DNA of 64,000 nt from Halanaerobium saccharolyticum (lineage in GTDB: Bacteria; Bacillota; Halanaerobiia; Halanaerobiales; Halanaerobiaceae). Each line of letters opens with the position of its first letter. The first letter of the stretch is position 1. Positions 53,883-62,770 of the stretch are shown piece after piece. The position numbers were made by a program, and so were the translations under genes. The notes under the pieces were generated by a model. It did no database searches. It had not been told where the DNA came from and was given only the letters and a program-made list of their open reading frames with translations. The DNA is taken from the NCBI RefSeq assembly GCF_003259895.1, contig NZ_QLME01000008.1:48019-112018 (forward strand), given 5' to 3'.

Positions 53883-53932
53883 AGATTTCTAATCTGTAGG
53901 CCGGCGGTTCAAATCCGCCTAACCCCACCACT
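53883..53932 (+). repeat. attR: attR: right 50-bp direct repeat (tRNA-Arg 3' part)
   Basis: It repeats the tRNA-Arg(CCU) sequence from the anticodon arm through CCA with 48 of 50 identical bases. It lacks the 5' half of the tRNA and is not a gene. It marks the right boundary, about 5.4 kb after attL. Confidence 0.9.
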
Positions 53933-53960
53933 ATTTATTTAAATAAAGGCAAAGTTAACT

Positions 53961-53989
53961 AAACCCTTCCCTGCCAGGTAGGGTTTTTT
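53961..53989 (+). terminator. Terminator beside attR, probably the original tRNA-Arg terminator
   Basis: AAACCCT (53961-53967) pairs with AGGGTTT (53980-53986), with an inner CCT/AGG, followed by TTT. It would stand 30 bases after the tRNA if the element were absent. Confidence 0.75.
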
Positions 53990-54100
53990 GCTGTTGTTTT
54001 CTAGGGCCTCTAAGTATTTTTTAAAGAAACTATATTTACTATTATATACAATAATGATAGTATAATATATATAAAAAGAATATTTTGGGGGGCGGCAATA

Positions 54101-55888
54101 GTGGAAATTCAAAATTTTATAAATTCTTTATCTCAAAAAGCTATTGTTTTAGATAATGATTTAAAGATAACTGCATTTAACAAGTCATTAAAGGAAGCTT
54201 TTATAGATAATTATCAAAATAAATATAACTTTCTAGGAGAAAATTATATTGAAAAGGCTAAAGAATTAGGCTTTTTTAACAGGGAACAAATTAATTTAAT
54301 GAAGCTAAATTTCAAAAAAATCATAAGCCAGGAAGCGGAAGCTTATTCTGAAGAATACTCTTTTGCTCCTGATTTGGTTGAAGATAAGAATATATACTTC
54401 GAAATGGATGCTACCAGTTTTGGGAATGGTATTTTGATTTTATATAAGAATATTACTAAACAAAAGAATTTGGAATATCAATTAAAAATGAAAGAACAGC
54501 AGTACCGCGCAATATTTGAGAAAGTACCAGTTGGAATGATCTTAAAAGATAAAAAGGGAAAGATACTCAGAATAAACAAGGAAGCATGTAAAATTTCAGG
54601 TTTTGATAAAGAAAATTTAGAAAATAATAGTATTTATGGAACTTTAATTAATAAAAGAGATTATGAGAAAGTAAAAAAAGGGGTTAAAAGAGTTTTAGCT
54701 GGAGAAGATATCAGAACAAATTTAGAAATATATGATGCCCGGGATAAATTTCAGTATCTGCATTTATTTGAAACCTGTATTAATTTACCCGGTCAGGGGG
54801 AGTGTGTTTTTTCGATGCAGATTGATTTACGCCCTTTATGGAAAAAAGAGAATAAAATTAATTTTTTGGAGAGCCATGACAGTCTGACAGGGCTGTTTAA
54901 TAAAAAGTATCTGGAAAACTTTTTAGATAAAGTTAATATTAATTATTTACTTCCTATTACAGTAATCTACGCTGATATTAATGGATTAAAAATAATAAAT
55001 GAAAAGCATGGCTTTGCCACCGGGGATCAGGTTATTAAAAAAATATCAAATTTATTTAATTCAATCACAAGGAAAAATGATATTTTAGTAAGAATGGGTG
55101 GAGACGAATTTTCGCTAATTTTAACCAACACGGCAGGAGAAACCGCTAAAAGTATTATTTCAAGAATTCGAAAAAAACTAAACAATATAAAAATAAAGGA
55201 CAACAAGTTATCTTTAGGAATGGGTTATGCAACTACAGAAAAGAATTGGAATAACCTAGAGGATATTTTAAGTAGAGCGGAAAATAATATGAATAAAGAT
55301 AAATTAAACAGTGATCAAAGTTATAAATATAAACAGGTTAGTAATTTGTTAAAAACTTTAAATGTAAAAAGCAATGAAACAAAAGAACATGTAATGAGAG
55401 TAGAAGCAGCAGCAAAAGAATTTGGGATGCATCTTAATTTAGATTATCAAAAGATTAATGAGTTAATGCTTTTAGCCAAATTACATGATATCGGAAAAGT
55501 TTTTATTTCAGAATCTATACTAAAAAAGCCTGGTAAATTGACAGAAAAGGAATGGCAGATAATGCAGGATCATACTAAAAGAGGCTTTCAAACTGCCATT
55601 TCTATAGATGAGTTTTCCTCTATTGCAAAATATATATTACATCATCATGAGAGATGGGATGGAACTGGTTATCCAGCCGGCTTAAATAAAGAGGAAATCC
55701 CTCTCTTAGCAAGAATTATATCAATAGTGGACTCTTATGATGTGATGACCCATGAGAGACCATATTCTAAACCTTTATCCAGGCCAGAAGCACTGGAAGA
55801 AATAAAAAAATGTTCTGGAACTCAATTTGATCCGAAATTGGCTTCATCGTTTCTCCAATTTATGCAAAAAAAAGAAAACAGGAACTAA
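54101..55888 (+). CDS. PAS-GGDEF-HD-GYP c-di-GMP signalling protein
   Basis: The 595-residue soluble protein has two PAS-type domains (about residues 1-125 and 130-250; YRAIFEKVPVGMILKDKKGK), a GGDEF domain (about 255-415) with the intact VRMGGDEFSLIL and FLESHDSLTGLFNKKYLENF start, and an HD-GYP domain (about 425-590) with LLAKLHDIGKVFI, HHHERWDGTGYPAGL and DSYDVMTHERPYSK. It carries both synthesis and hydrolysis modules, a known combination. GTG start at 54101. The YesM/YesN pair follows but there is a 90-base gap. Confidence 0.92.
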   Translation: MEIQNFINSLSQKAIVLDNDLKITAFNKSLKEAFIDNYQNKYNFLGENYIEKAKELGFFNREQINLMKLNFKKIISQEAEAYSEEYSFAPDLVEDKNIYFEMDATSFGNGILILYKNITKQKNLEYQLKMKEQQYRAIFEKVPVGMILKDKKGKILRINKEACKISGFDKENLENNSIYGTLINKRDYEKVKKGVKRVLAGEDIRTNLEIYDARDKFQYLHLFETCINLPGQGECVFSMQIDLRPLWKKENKINFLESHDSLTGLFNKKYLENFLDKVNINYLLPITVIYADINGLKIINEKHGFATGDQVIKKISNLFNSITRKNDILVRMGGDEFSLILTNTAGETAKSIISRIRKKLNNIKIKDNKLSLGMGYATTEKNWNNLEDILSRAENNMNKDKLNSDQSYKYKQVSNLLKTLNVKSNETKEHVMRVEAAAKEFGMHLNLDYQKINELMLLAKLHDIGKVFISESILKKPGKLTEKEWQIMQDHTKRGFQTAISIDEFSSIAKYILHHHERWDGTGYPAGLNKEEIPLLARIISIVDSYDVMTHERPYSKPLSRPEALEEIKKCSGTQFDPKLASSFLQFMQKKENRN

Positions 55889-55978
55889 ATGTAATTTTAG
55901 GAATTATTAGTTTTAATCAGTAATTATTGGTTCTAAGATGGCAGCTAAAAATTATAGACTAAATTTTATTTACTGGAG

Positions 55979-57496
55979 GTGATAATTATATTTTCCAGAA
56001 TTATAGATTTCATTAAAAAACCAAAAAGATCAATTCGAAGTAGAATAATCAGCATTTTTATTATTATAATTATTATTTTAAATATAGTGTTTTTTCTTTC
56101 ATTTATTCGTCGTGATCGAGAGATAGAAATCTATCAGAACAATGTGGATGTCAATTTTAAACTTAATCAGCTGTCACTCCAAATTACTGAGAATTCGCGC
56201 CACTTTGATCTTCTTTTTCAGGAAAGAAATGAAGAAAATAGAGAACTTTATCAGAATTCAAGAAGTGAAATCGAAACTTTGATGTCTGAAATCGAACCGG
56301 AAATTAGTCGAGACCAGAAGAGTAAAACATTTTATAGGAATTTAAGTAATATGCTGGGTTATCATGATCAACTGGCCTCTGATTTATTAAATAGTACAGT
56401 GCTCAACCAGAGCACCTATCAAAAATTAACTGATATTGACACCTTATATTCTTATATGAACAGCCACACTCAAAATTTGATTAATTCTTATCTGGCCTAT
56501 CACAGCAGCAATTATGTTAATCTACTTGTTGATACGCAAAATAGATCAAAAACTATTTATGCAGTTGTGATTTTAATTAGTGTTGCAGTTTTTATTTTTG
56601 CTGTTTTAATGGCCAATAATATTTTAAATACAATCGAAAAATTATCTTCTTCAGCCCGTTATCTCTCTCTGGGACACTGGGAAATTGAAGATATTGAAGA
56701 AATTAATTATCGGGAACTGAATATTCTGGGACAGACTTTTAATTTAATGAAGAAAAACATCAGAAAATACATTAAAGAACTCAAAGAAAAATCTGAACTA
56801 GAAAATAAGCTCAATCAGGAGAAAATGGAAAATATAGAAAAAGAAAGGCTTTTAAAAGAATCACAGCTTTTAAATCTGCAGATGCAGATGGATCCTCATT
56901 TTTTATTTAATACTTTAAATACGGTTTCCAGGACTGCTATGTTTGAAAATGCAGCCGAAACTCAAAATTTAATTATAGCAATTTCTAAAATTATGCGCTA
57001 TAACCTCGACCATAAGGGGAAGCTGGTGGAGTTGAAAAAAGAAATTGAGGTTTTAAAAGCTTATCTTACAATTCAGGAAACACGCTTTAAAGAACAGATG
57101 GATTTTGAAATTAATACAGATGGTGAATTAGAAAACATTAAAATTCCGCCAATGATTATTCAACCTATTGTAGAAAACTCAATTATTCACGGTCTTGCTG
57201 ATACTGATTCGGAAGGAAAAGTTTTAATTGAGATTGAAAGGTTTGAAGAAAAAGTAGAAATCCGGGTTAAGGACAATGGAGTAGGTATAAAAAGCAAAAA
57301 ATTGAAGGAAATTTTAGAGGAGAAAGAACAGAAATCTAATAAGAATAAAGAGAGAGAAAGTTTAGGTATTTTAAATGTTATCAAAAGACTTAAGCTTCAT
57401 TATGGTCAAAATTTATTAAGAATTAATTCTATTATTAATGAAGGAACTGAAGTAATAATAGAAATACTTCTTGGAGATAAAACTGATAATAATTAG
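55979..57496 (+). CDS. YesM-type sensor histidine kinase
   Basis: The protein (about 505 residues) has a first membrane span (about residues 22-45), an extracytoplasmic domain of about 150 residues, a second span (about 193-213), a HAMP-like linker and the LytS/YesM kinase core: LQMQMDPHFLFNTLNTVSR with the phospho-histidine, the N box PIVENSIIHGL and DNGVGI. The start is uncertain: GTG at 55979 lies within GGAGGTGA, so the ribosome probably starts a few codons later at ATT 55985 or ATA 55988, with no normal start codon in place. Response regulator and TRAP genes follow. Confidence 0.9.
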   Translation: MIIIFSRIIDFIKKPKRSIRSRIISIFIIIIIILNIVFFLSFIRRDREIEIYQNNVDVNFKLNQLSLQITENSRHFDLLFQERNEENRELYQNSRSEIETLMSEIEPEISRDQKSKTFYRNLSNMLGYHDQLASDLLNSTVLNQSTYQKLTDIDTLYSYMNSHTQNLINSYLAYHSSNYVNLLVDTQNRSKTIYAVVILISVAVFIFAVLMANNILNTIEKLSSSARYLSLGHWEIEDIEEINYRELNILGQTFNLMKKNIRKYIKELKEKSELENKLNQEKMENIEKERLLKESQLLNLQMQMDPHFLFNTLNTVSRTAMFENAAETQNLIIAISKIMRYNLDHKGKLVELKKEIEVLKAYLTIQETRFKEQMDFEINTDGELENIKIPPMIIQPIVENSIIHGLADTDSEGKVLIEIERFEEKVEIRVKDNGVGIKSKKLKEILEEKEQKSNKNKERESLGILNVIKRLKLHYGQNLLRINSIINEGTEVIIEILLGDKTDNN

Positions 57497-57530
57497 ATTT
57501 TTACTTGAGAAAGAACTGAAGGAGGCAATA

Positions 57531-59039
57531 ATGATCAGGTTATTAATCGCGGAAGATGAGCATTTAGAAAGAAAAGCAATAAAATTCTTTATAAATAAAC
57601 TTTATCAAGAGGAAATTAAAGTGGTGGCAGAAGTTAGCAATGGTCAGGAAGCGGTTTTTCAGGCTTTAGAAAACAAAGTTGACCTGGTTTTAATGGATAT
57701 TAAAATGCCAAAGCTTGATGGACTGGAAGCTGCTGCAAGGTTAAAAGAAGAAAAGCCTGAAATAGAAATTATAATTTTAACTGCCCACAGTGAATTTGAT
57801 TATGCCAGAAAATCAATAAAAATTGGAGTCAGTGATTATCTGGTTAAACCATATGTGGAAGCAGATTTTAAAGAAGTAGTGGATAAGGCAATTCAAAAAA
57901 TCAGGGAACAGAAAAAAGAAAATGAAAAAGAACAAAGAATGCTCGAAAAAATAAAAAATATAACACCTGTCTTAGAAAAAGAAAGCATTTTAAATATTGT
58001 TTATAATACCCAATCTTCACTAGATAATTTTTTAGAGCACAAAAAAATGCTGGGTATTAAGGGAAGTAAATACTTTTTTATGACTGTTAATTATGAAGAT
58101 AATGCTAAGATTAATGATGACTTTTATAATTCTGTAAAAAAGAAACTAAAAAAAATATTTACGGGAGTTATTTCTTATAATGGTTTAATTAACAGCATCT
58201 TTTTAATTATTGATGATAATTTAAATTCTAAAATAAATTCTCAGCAGTATCAAGAAGTAAAAAAGTTAATAAAAAATAAGCCTGAAAATACCAGCGGGCA
58301 AATGTATATTAAAAGCAGCAATATTTCCTCTGATTTTAGTAAGATTAGTGATATTTATAATCAAACAAAAGATAATACACCTGATACCCAATATTCGATC
58401 AATAATTATCCCTACCAGAATGAAAAGAAGGTTTTTGCAAAAATAATTGATAAGAACAAAGAGTCAGCAAAAAAGGAATTTAATGAAATTTATAACTATC
58501 TGCTGCAGGAAGAAAAATGTAATTTTAATAAAATAAAATCTTTTTTGCGCAGGTTTTTAGTCTTTTTAAATCGACGTTTAATGGAATATTACAATGAACA
58601 GCAGCCTCTTTTAGAAATGCAGAGATTAGAAAATGAAATTAAACAGATTAATAATTTAGAAGGACTTAAAAACTATTTTGAACAGCTAATTGATAATTTA
58701 ATTGATGAGCTGCACAATAATGCAAATGAAAAGAAAGTTGAAATTATAGAAACTGTCAAGGATTATATAAGAGAAAATTACAGTGAGGATATTAGTCTGG
58801 ATGATGTAGCAGACTACATTTCTTTCAGTAAATATTATTTAAGTAAACTATTTAAAGAAGTTGAAGGAATAAATTATAAAGATTATTTAATCAAGGTTAG
58901 AATGGAAGAAGCTAAAAAAAGATTAAAAAATGGAGACAAAATTAAAGTTGTTGCCGGTGAAGTTGGTTACTCTGACCGTAACTACTTTAGTCGAGCTTTT
59001 AAAAAATATACCGGTATTTCCCCCGGTAAATTCCAATAA
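57531..59039 (+). CDS. YesN-type response regulator with AraC DNA-binding domain
   Basis: The 502-residue protein has an N-terminal receiver domain (phospho-acceptor Asp in DLVLMDIKMPKLDG, conserved Lys in DYLVKPY), a middle region of about 270 residues and a C-terminal AraC-type pair of helix-turn-helices (ISLDDVADYISFSKYYLSKL, VAGEVGYSDRNYFSRAF, YTGISPGKFQ). The ATG at 57531 follows GGAGG at a good distance. It is 34 bases after the kinase gene; the two form a YesM/YesN pair likely controlling the TRAP transporter that starts 127 bases on. Confidence 0.93.
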   Translation: MIRLLIAEDEHLERKAIKFFINKLYQEEIKVVAEVSNGQEAVFQALENKVDLVLMDIKMPKLDGLEAAARLKEEKPEIEIIILTAHSEFDYARKSIKIGVSDYLVKPYVEADFKEVVDKAIQKIREQKKENEKEQRMLEKIKNITPVLEKESILNIVYNTQSSLDNFLEHKKMLGIKGSKYFFMTVNYEDNAKINDDFYNSVKKKLKKIFTGVISYNGLINSIFLIIDDNLNSKINSQQYQEVKKLIKNKPENTSGQMYIKSSNISSDFSKISDIYNQTKDNTPDTQYSINNYPYQNEKKVFAKIIDKNKESAKKEFNEIYNYLLQEEKCNFNKIKSFLRRFLVFLNRRLMEYYNEQQPLLEMQRLENEIKQINNLEGLKNYFEQLIDNLIDELHNNANEKKVEIIETVKDYIRENYSEDISLDDVADYISFSKYYLSKLFKEVEGINYKDYLIKVRMEEAKKRLKNGDKIKVVAGEVGYSDRNYFSRAFKKYTGISPGKFQ

Positions 59040-59166
59040 TTAAAGTTTTGTGCCTAATTTTCTGAAAACAAACAAAGAAATGAATAAGATAACAACTTAG
59101 TCTATAGTATTCATGTATTTTGACTGATACAATAAGTTTAGAATAAAAATTAAGGGGGAAACATTA

Positions 59167-60150
59167 ATGAAAAAAGTTTTAGTTTTAGTTTTAGCTAGTC
59201 TTTTGATTTTCTCTTTCGCAGTTTCAGCTCAGGAAATGACCTTACGTCTGGCAGATAATCAGCCAGAAGGTTACCCAACAGTTGTCGGTGCAAAAGAATT
59301 TGCTCGTTTAGTTGAAGAGAGAACAGATGGTAGAATTGAGGTCGAAGTTTATCCTGGTGGAATTTTAGGAGACGAAAGTTCTACAATCGAACAGGTTCAG
59401 TTTGGTGCTATTGACTTTGTAAGAACTTCAATTACTCCAATGGCTAACTTTGAGCCAGCAATGAATGTTTTATCTCTTCCATATTTATATCCCAGTGAAG
59501 AATACATGTTTCAGGTATTATTCAGTGAAGTTGGAGAAGGAGTATTAGATGGTCTTAGAGATGCAGGTATTGTAGGTTTAACCTGGTATGACTCTGGGGC
59601 TCGTAGTTTCTATACTGCTGATACTAAAGTTACAAGTCCTGAAGATTTAGAAGGATTAAGAATCCGAGTTCAGGAAAGTCAGTTAATGATGGATATGGTT
59701 GAAGCACTTGGTGCATCACCTACTCCTATCGCCTGGGGTGAAGTTTACAGTGCACTGCAGACTGGTGTAGTAGATGCTGGTGAAAATAACTATCCTGGTT
59801 GGTATTACAACAGTCACCATGAAGTTGCTCCAAATTTTGTTGAAGATGCACATAACCGTATTCCAGAATTAATTATCATGAGTGAGATCACCTGGAATAA
59901 GTTAGACGAAGAAGATCAGGAAATTATCAAGCAGGCTGCTGTAGATTCTACTGAAGTACAGCGTGAAGCATGGGATAAGCGTACTGAAGAAGCTAAAGAA
60001 TTAGCTGTAGAAGAAGGCGCTACAATTACTACTTTAAATGCTGAACAGAAGCAGGCTTTCCAGGACAAAGTTAAAGGTCTATATCCTAAGTACAGTGAAG
60101 GTTATGAAGATCTATTAGATAGTATTTTAAACTTTGAAATGGAAGAATAA
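59167..60150 (+). CDS. dctP: TRAP transporter solute-binding protein (DctP family)
   Basis: The 327-residue protein has a signal peptide (VLVLASLLIFSFAVSA) and the DctP fold with RLADNQPEGYPTVVGAKEF, GRIEVEVYPGGILGDES, QFGAIDFVRTS and LEGLRIRVQESQLMMDM; the conserved arginine of carboxylate binding lies in GLRIRV. It binds an organic acid outside the cell and passes it to DctQM. A lipobox is missing, so it is secreted or weakly anchored. GGGGGAAAC stands before the ATG. The substrate is unknown. Confidence 0.95.
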   Translation: MKKVLVLVLASLLIFSFAVSAQEMTLRLADNQPEGYPTVVGAKEFARLVEERTDGRIEVEVYPGGILGDESSTIEQVQFGAIDFVRTSITPMANFEPAMNVLSLPYLYPSEEYMFQVLFSEVGEGVLDGLRDAGIVGLTWYDSGARSFYTADTKVTSPEDLEGLRIRVQESQLMMDMVEALGASPTPIAWGEVYSALQTGVVDAGENNYPGWYYNSHHEVAPNFVEDAHNRIPELIIMSEITWNKLDEEDQEIIKQAAVDSTEVQREAWDKRTEEAKELAVEEGATITTLNAEQKQAFQDKVKGLYPKYSEGYEDLLDSILNFEMEE

Positions 60151-60182
60151 TAAAGTCTAAAATAAAGATTAATATTTAAAAT

Positions 60183-60210
60183 AAGGTGGGGGTTTTTACC
60201 TCCACCTTTT
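60183..60210 (+). terminator. Hairpin between dctP and dctQ
   Basis: AAGGTGGGGGT can pair with ACCTCCACCTT with a small bulge, followed by TTAAAAAAG. A leaky hairpin here would favour more binding protein than membrane subunits. Confidence 0.55.
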
Positions 60211-60227
60211 AAAAAAGGGTGACTTTT

Positions 60228-60779
60228 ATGAAAAAAGAAAAGAATGAGGGGAAAATTAAATCAGTACTAAATTTATCTGAGCAATTAATTAGTTATTTAG
60301 CTATGATTTTTTTAGTAGTGATGATAATTATTGTCAGCACAACTGTTTTTACTCGGTATACTATTAATTTCACTTTTCGCTGGACAGATGAAGTTGCTTT
60401 GCTGATGATGATCTGGTTTGGATTTTTAGGAATGGCTCTGGGGGTTAAACAGTCAGTTCATTTAAGTATTGAATTTTTTATGAGTTTATTTCCTGAAAAA
60501 TATCAGGGTTATATATATAAGATTGAAAATATTCTGGTTGGAGTTTTTGGCTGGTATTTAGTTAAATATGGCTGGCAGCTATTTAGTAGGTCTATAACAA
60601 CTGTCTTACCTGCTACCCAGTGGTCCAGAGGACTGCTGTTTATTGCTTTACCTATTTCAGGAGCTTTTATTTTGATTTATTCAATTTTTCAATTTTTTGG
60701 TATATTAGAAAACAAGTCTTCTATTGTTGATCAGTCAGCTCTAGAAGAGGATAATGAGATTTTAGAGGAGGGGAATTAA
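60228..60779 (+). CDS. dctQ: TRAP transporter small permease (DctQ)
   Basis: The 183-residue protein has four membrane spans and the family signature FRWTDEVALLMMIWFGFLG (about residues 50-68) with the downstream GVKQSVHLSIEFF. ATG 60228 follows AAAGGGTGA; a GTG at 60219 lies in the ribosome site. It overlaps dctM by one base (TAATG). Confidence 0.92.
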   Translation: MKKEKNEGKIKSVLNLSEQLISYLAMIFLVVMIIIVSTTVFTRYTINFTFRWTDEVALLMMIWFGFLGMALGVKQSVHLSIEFFMSLFPEKYQGYIYKIENILVGVFGWYLVKYGWQLFSRSITTVLPATQWSRGLLFIALPISGAFILIYSIFQFFGILENKSSIVDQSALEEDNEILEEGN

Positions 60780-62068
60780 TGGATCCAGCAGTCATTTTAT
60801 TATTAGGTTCTTTTTTATTAATGTTATTTATCAGAATTCCCATTGCCTTTAGTCTCGGTCTTTCGACAATGCTTACAGCTTTATATCTTGATTTATCACC
60901 GATGGTAGTTGTGCAGCAGATGGTAAGTGGAATTAATTCTTTTTCCTTAATGGCAATTCCATTCTTTATAATTGCCGGAGAAATTATGGGTCAGGGTGGA
61001 ATATCTGATCGTTTAATTAGATTTTCTAATGTTATTATTGGCTGGATGCGCGGTGGTTTAGCTATGGTAAATATTTTAGCGAGTATGTTTTTTGGGGGAA
61101 TATCCGGATCTTCAGTAGCGGATGTGTCCTCAATTGGATCAATTATGATTCCAATGATGGAGCAGAAAGGCTATGATAAAGATTATTCAATTAATGTAAC
61201 TATTACTTCTTCTGTCCAGGGAATTATTATCCCACCAAGTCATAATATGATTATTTATTCACTGGCAGCCGGCGGAGGGATTTCAGTAGCAAAATTATTT
61301 TTAGGTGGAATAGTTCCTGGAGTTCTTTTAGGAATTGCACTGATGATTTTAAGTTATGCAATTGCAGTTAAAAGAGATTACCCAAGAGAAGAGAAGGTTT
61401 CATTTAAAGAAGCTCTTAAAATAACAAGAGATAGTCTATTTGGGCTTTTTACAGCAGTAATTATTATTGGTGGTGTAACTACCGGTGTTTTTACAGCTAC
61501 TGAATCAGCAGCTGTAGCTGCAGTCTATGCTTTTATAATTACATTTTTTGTTTATAGAGATATACCTATTTCAAAATTTGTTGATATTCTAAGAAATTCA
61601 CTCAGTACTCTGGCAATGGTTATCGCAATAATTGCTACTTCAAGTGCCTTTGCCTGGATGATGTCCTATTTACAAGTTCCGGGAATGATTACAGAGACAC
61701 TATTAAATTTATCGGAGAATCCGATTATTATCATGTTAATTGTTAACCTGATTTTATTATTCCTGGGTACAATTATGGATATGGCACCACTGATCTTAAT
61801 TGCAACACCTATTTTATTACCAGTAGTAAGAAGTATTGGTATGGATCCAATTACCTTTGGAGTTGTCATGATGCTTAACCTGGGAGTAGGTTTATTAACT
61901 CCTCCAGTTGGTTCAACCTTGTTTGTAGGTTGTTCAATTGGTAATGCTCCTATAGAAAAAATAGCAAAATCACTGATGCCATTTTATGCAGTGCTTGTAA
62001 TTATGGTATTACTATTATCCTTTGTCCCTGGTTTAACCCTCTGGTTACCCAATTTCTTAATGGGCTAA
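60779..62068 (+). CDS. dctM: TRAP transporter large permease (DctM)
   Basis: The 429-residue protein has about 12 spans with the DctM-typical MAIPFFIIAGEIMGQGGISD, GGISGSSVADVSSIG, IIPPSHNMIIYS and ATESAAVAAVYA motifs, and a C-terminal GVGLLTPPVGSTLFVGCSIG. It forms the sodium-coupled translocation path with DctQ. Stop and start are coupled with dctQ. A terminator follows. Confidence 0.96.
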   Translation: MDPAVILLLGSFLLMLFIRIPIAFSLGLSTMLTALYLDLSPMVVVQQMVSGINSFSLMAIPFFIIAGEIMGQGGISDRLIRFSNVIIGWMRGGLAMVNILASMFFGGISGSSVADVSSIGSIMIPMMEQKGYDKDYSINVTITSSVQGIIIPPSHNMIIYSLAAGGGISVAKLFLGGIVPGVLLGIALMILSYAIAVKRDYPREEKVSFKEALKITRDSLFGLFTAVIIIGGVTTGVFTATESAAVAAVYAFIITFFVYRDIPISKFVDILRNSLSTLAMVIAIIATSSAFAWMMSYLQVPGMITETLLNLSENPIIIMLIVNLILLFLGTIMDMAPLILIATPILLPVVRSIGMDPITFGVVMMLNLGVGLLTPPVGSTLFVGCSIGNAPIEKIAKSLMPFYAVLVIMVLLLSFVPGLTLWLPNFLMG

Positions 62069-62160
62069 CCTCCAGAAGGATAATATTTAAATAAAGTAAT
62101 ACGAATAGAATATTAGATGATAGTAAAAGCAAATATCTCCTTATTAAATTAATATTTGCG

Positions 62161-62192
62161 AAAAAAACGGCCCTTTCCCGGGGCCGTTTTTT
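62161..62192 (+). terminator. Terminator of the TRAP operon
   Basis: AAACGGCCC (62165-62173) pairs with GGGCCGTTT (62181-62189) around a 7-base loop, followed by T residues. A run of A precedes it, so it may work in both directions. Confidence 0.9.
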
Positions 62193-62249
62193 GTTATTCT
62201 GAATTTTTTAGAATAATCTAAGTTTTAGGGGCTTTAAATTAAAGTCTAT

Positions 62250-62768
62250 TTAATTGGTATCCAAAAATTCTTTTCTGGCTAATTCTTTTCCTATCTCACA
62301 GAGAAAAACTTTTTCAATTAATTTTTCTTTTTCAGAGTTGCTTTTTATTTTTAAATCATAAAATTCCGGCAGATTTACCAGCCAGTCAGCATCATATAGC
62401 AATTTGAAATTGTTGCTGCTAACCTTACCCGGGGTATGATGATGAGCTATAATTTCTGCAATTTCGTCCATCATCTCAAAATCAATATTTAAAGATTCCA
62501 TAATTTCCCTGGCTACAGGTGGACCCTCAATTTCCTGATAATGACCGGCACTGCTGTCATATTTAAGTTCTGCATTTTTAATACCTATATCATGGAGCAC
62601 AGCAGAATAAATGATTACCTGTTCATTGATATCTTTATCAGGATATTTTTCCTTAAAGATATCTATTAATTTTTCTGCAAAACTGGTAACTCTTAAAGCA
62701 TGATTAATTCTCTCTTTATCTTCTGCAAAATAGTTTTCCAGCTCTTGAATCAGCTTATTTTTGAGCAT
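62250..62768 (-). CDS. HD-domain phosphohydrolase
   Basis: The 172-residue protein has the HD pattern INHALRVTSFAEKLI, YSAVLHDIGIKNAE (His-Asp at about residues 60-61), then IAHHHTPG and YDADWLVNLPEF. It is a stand-alone metal-dependent phosphohydrolase of unknown substrate. It lies two bases after the epimerase gene on the same strand, so both share a transcript. The ribosome site GGTAGAAATG-like region is weak, so translation is likely coupled. Confidence 0.85.
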   Translation of the reverse strand: MLKNKLIQELENYFAEDKERINHALRVTSFAEKLIDIFKEKYPDKDINEQVIIYSAVLHDIGIKNAELKYDSSAGHYQEIEGPPVAREIMESLNIDFEMMDEIAEIIAHHHTPGKVSSNNFKLLYDADWLVNLPEFYDLKIKSNSEKEKLIEKVFLCEIGKELARKEFLDTN

Positions 62769-62770
62769 TT

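Larger units (their letters stand above)
53632..54100 (+). other. Right end of the element and adjacent core junction, no gene
   Basis: These 469 bases hold the fossil integrase end (53749-53772), attR (53883-53932), the tRNA-type terminator (53961-53989) and the leader of the next gene. No protein frame with a ribosome site was found. Confidence 0.6.

Noticed and set aside
53883..53932. A second tRNA-Arg gene
   Set aside because: Only the anticodon arm to the 3' end is present; the 5' acceptor strand and D arm are missing. It is the att repeat.
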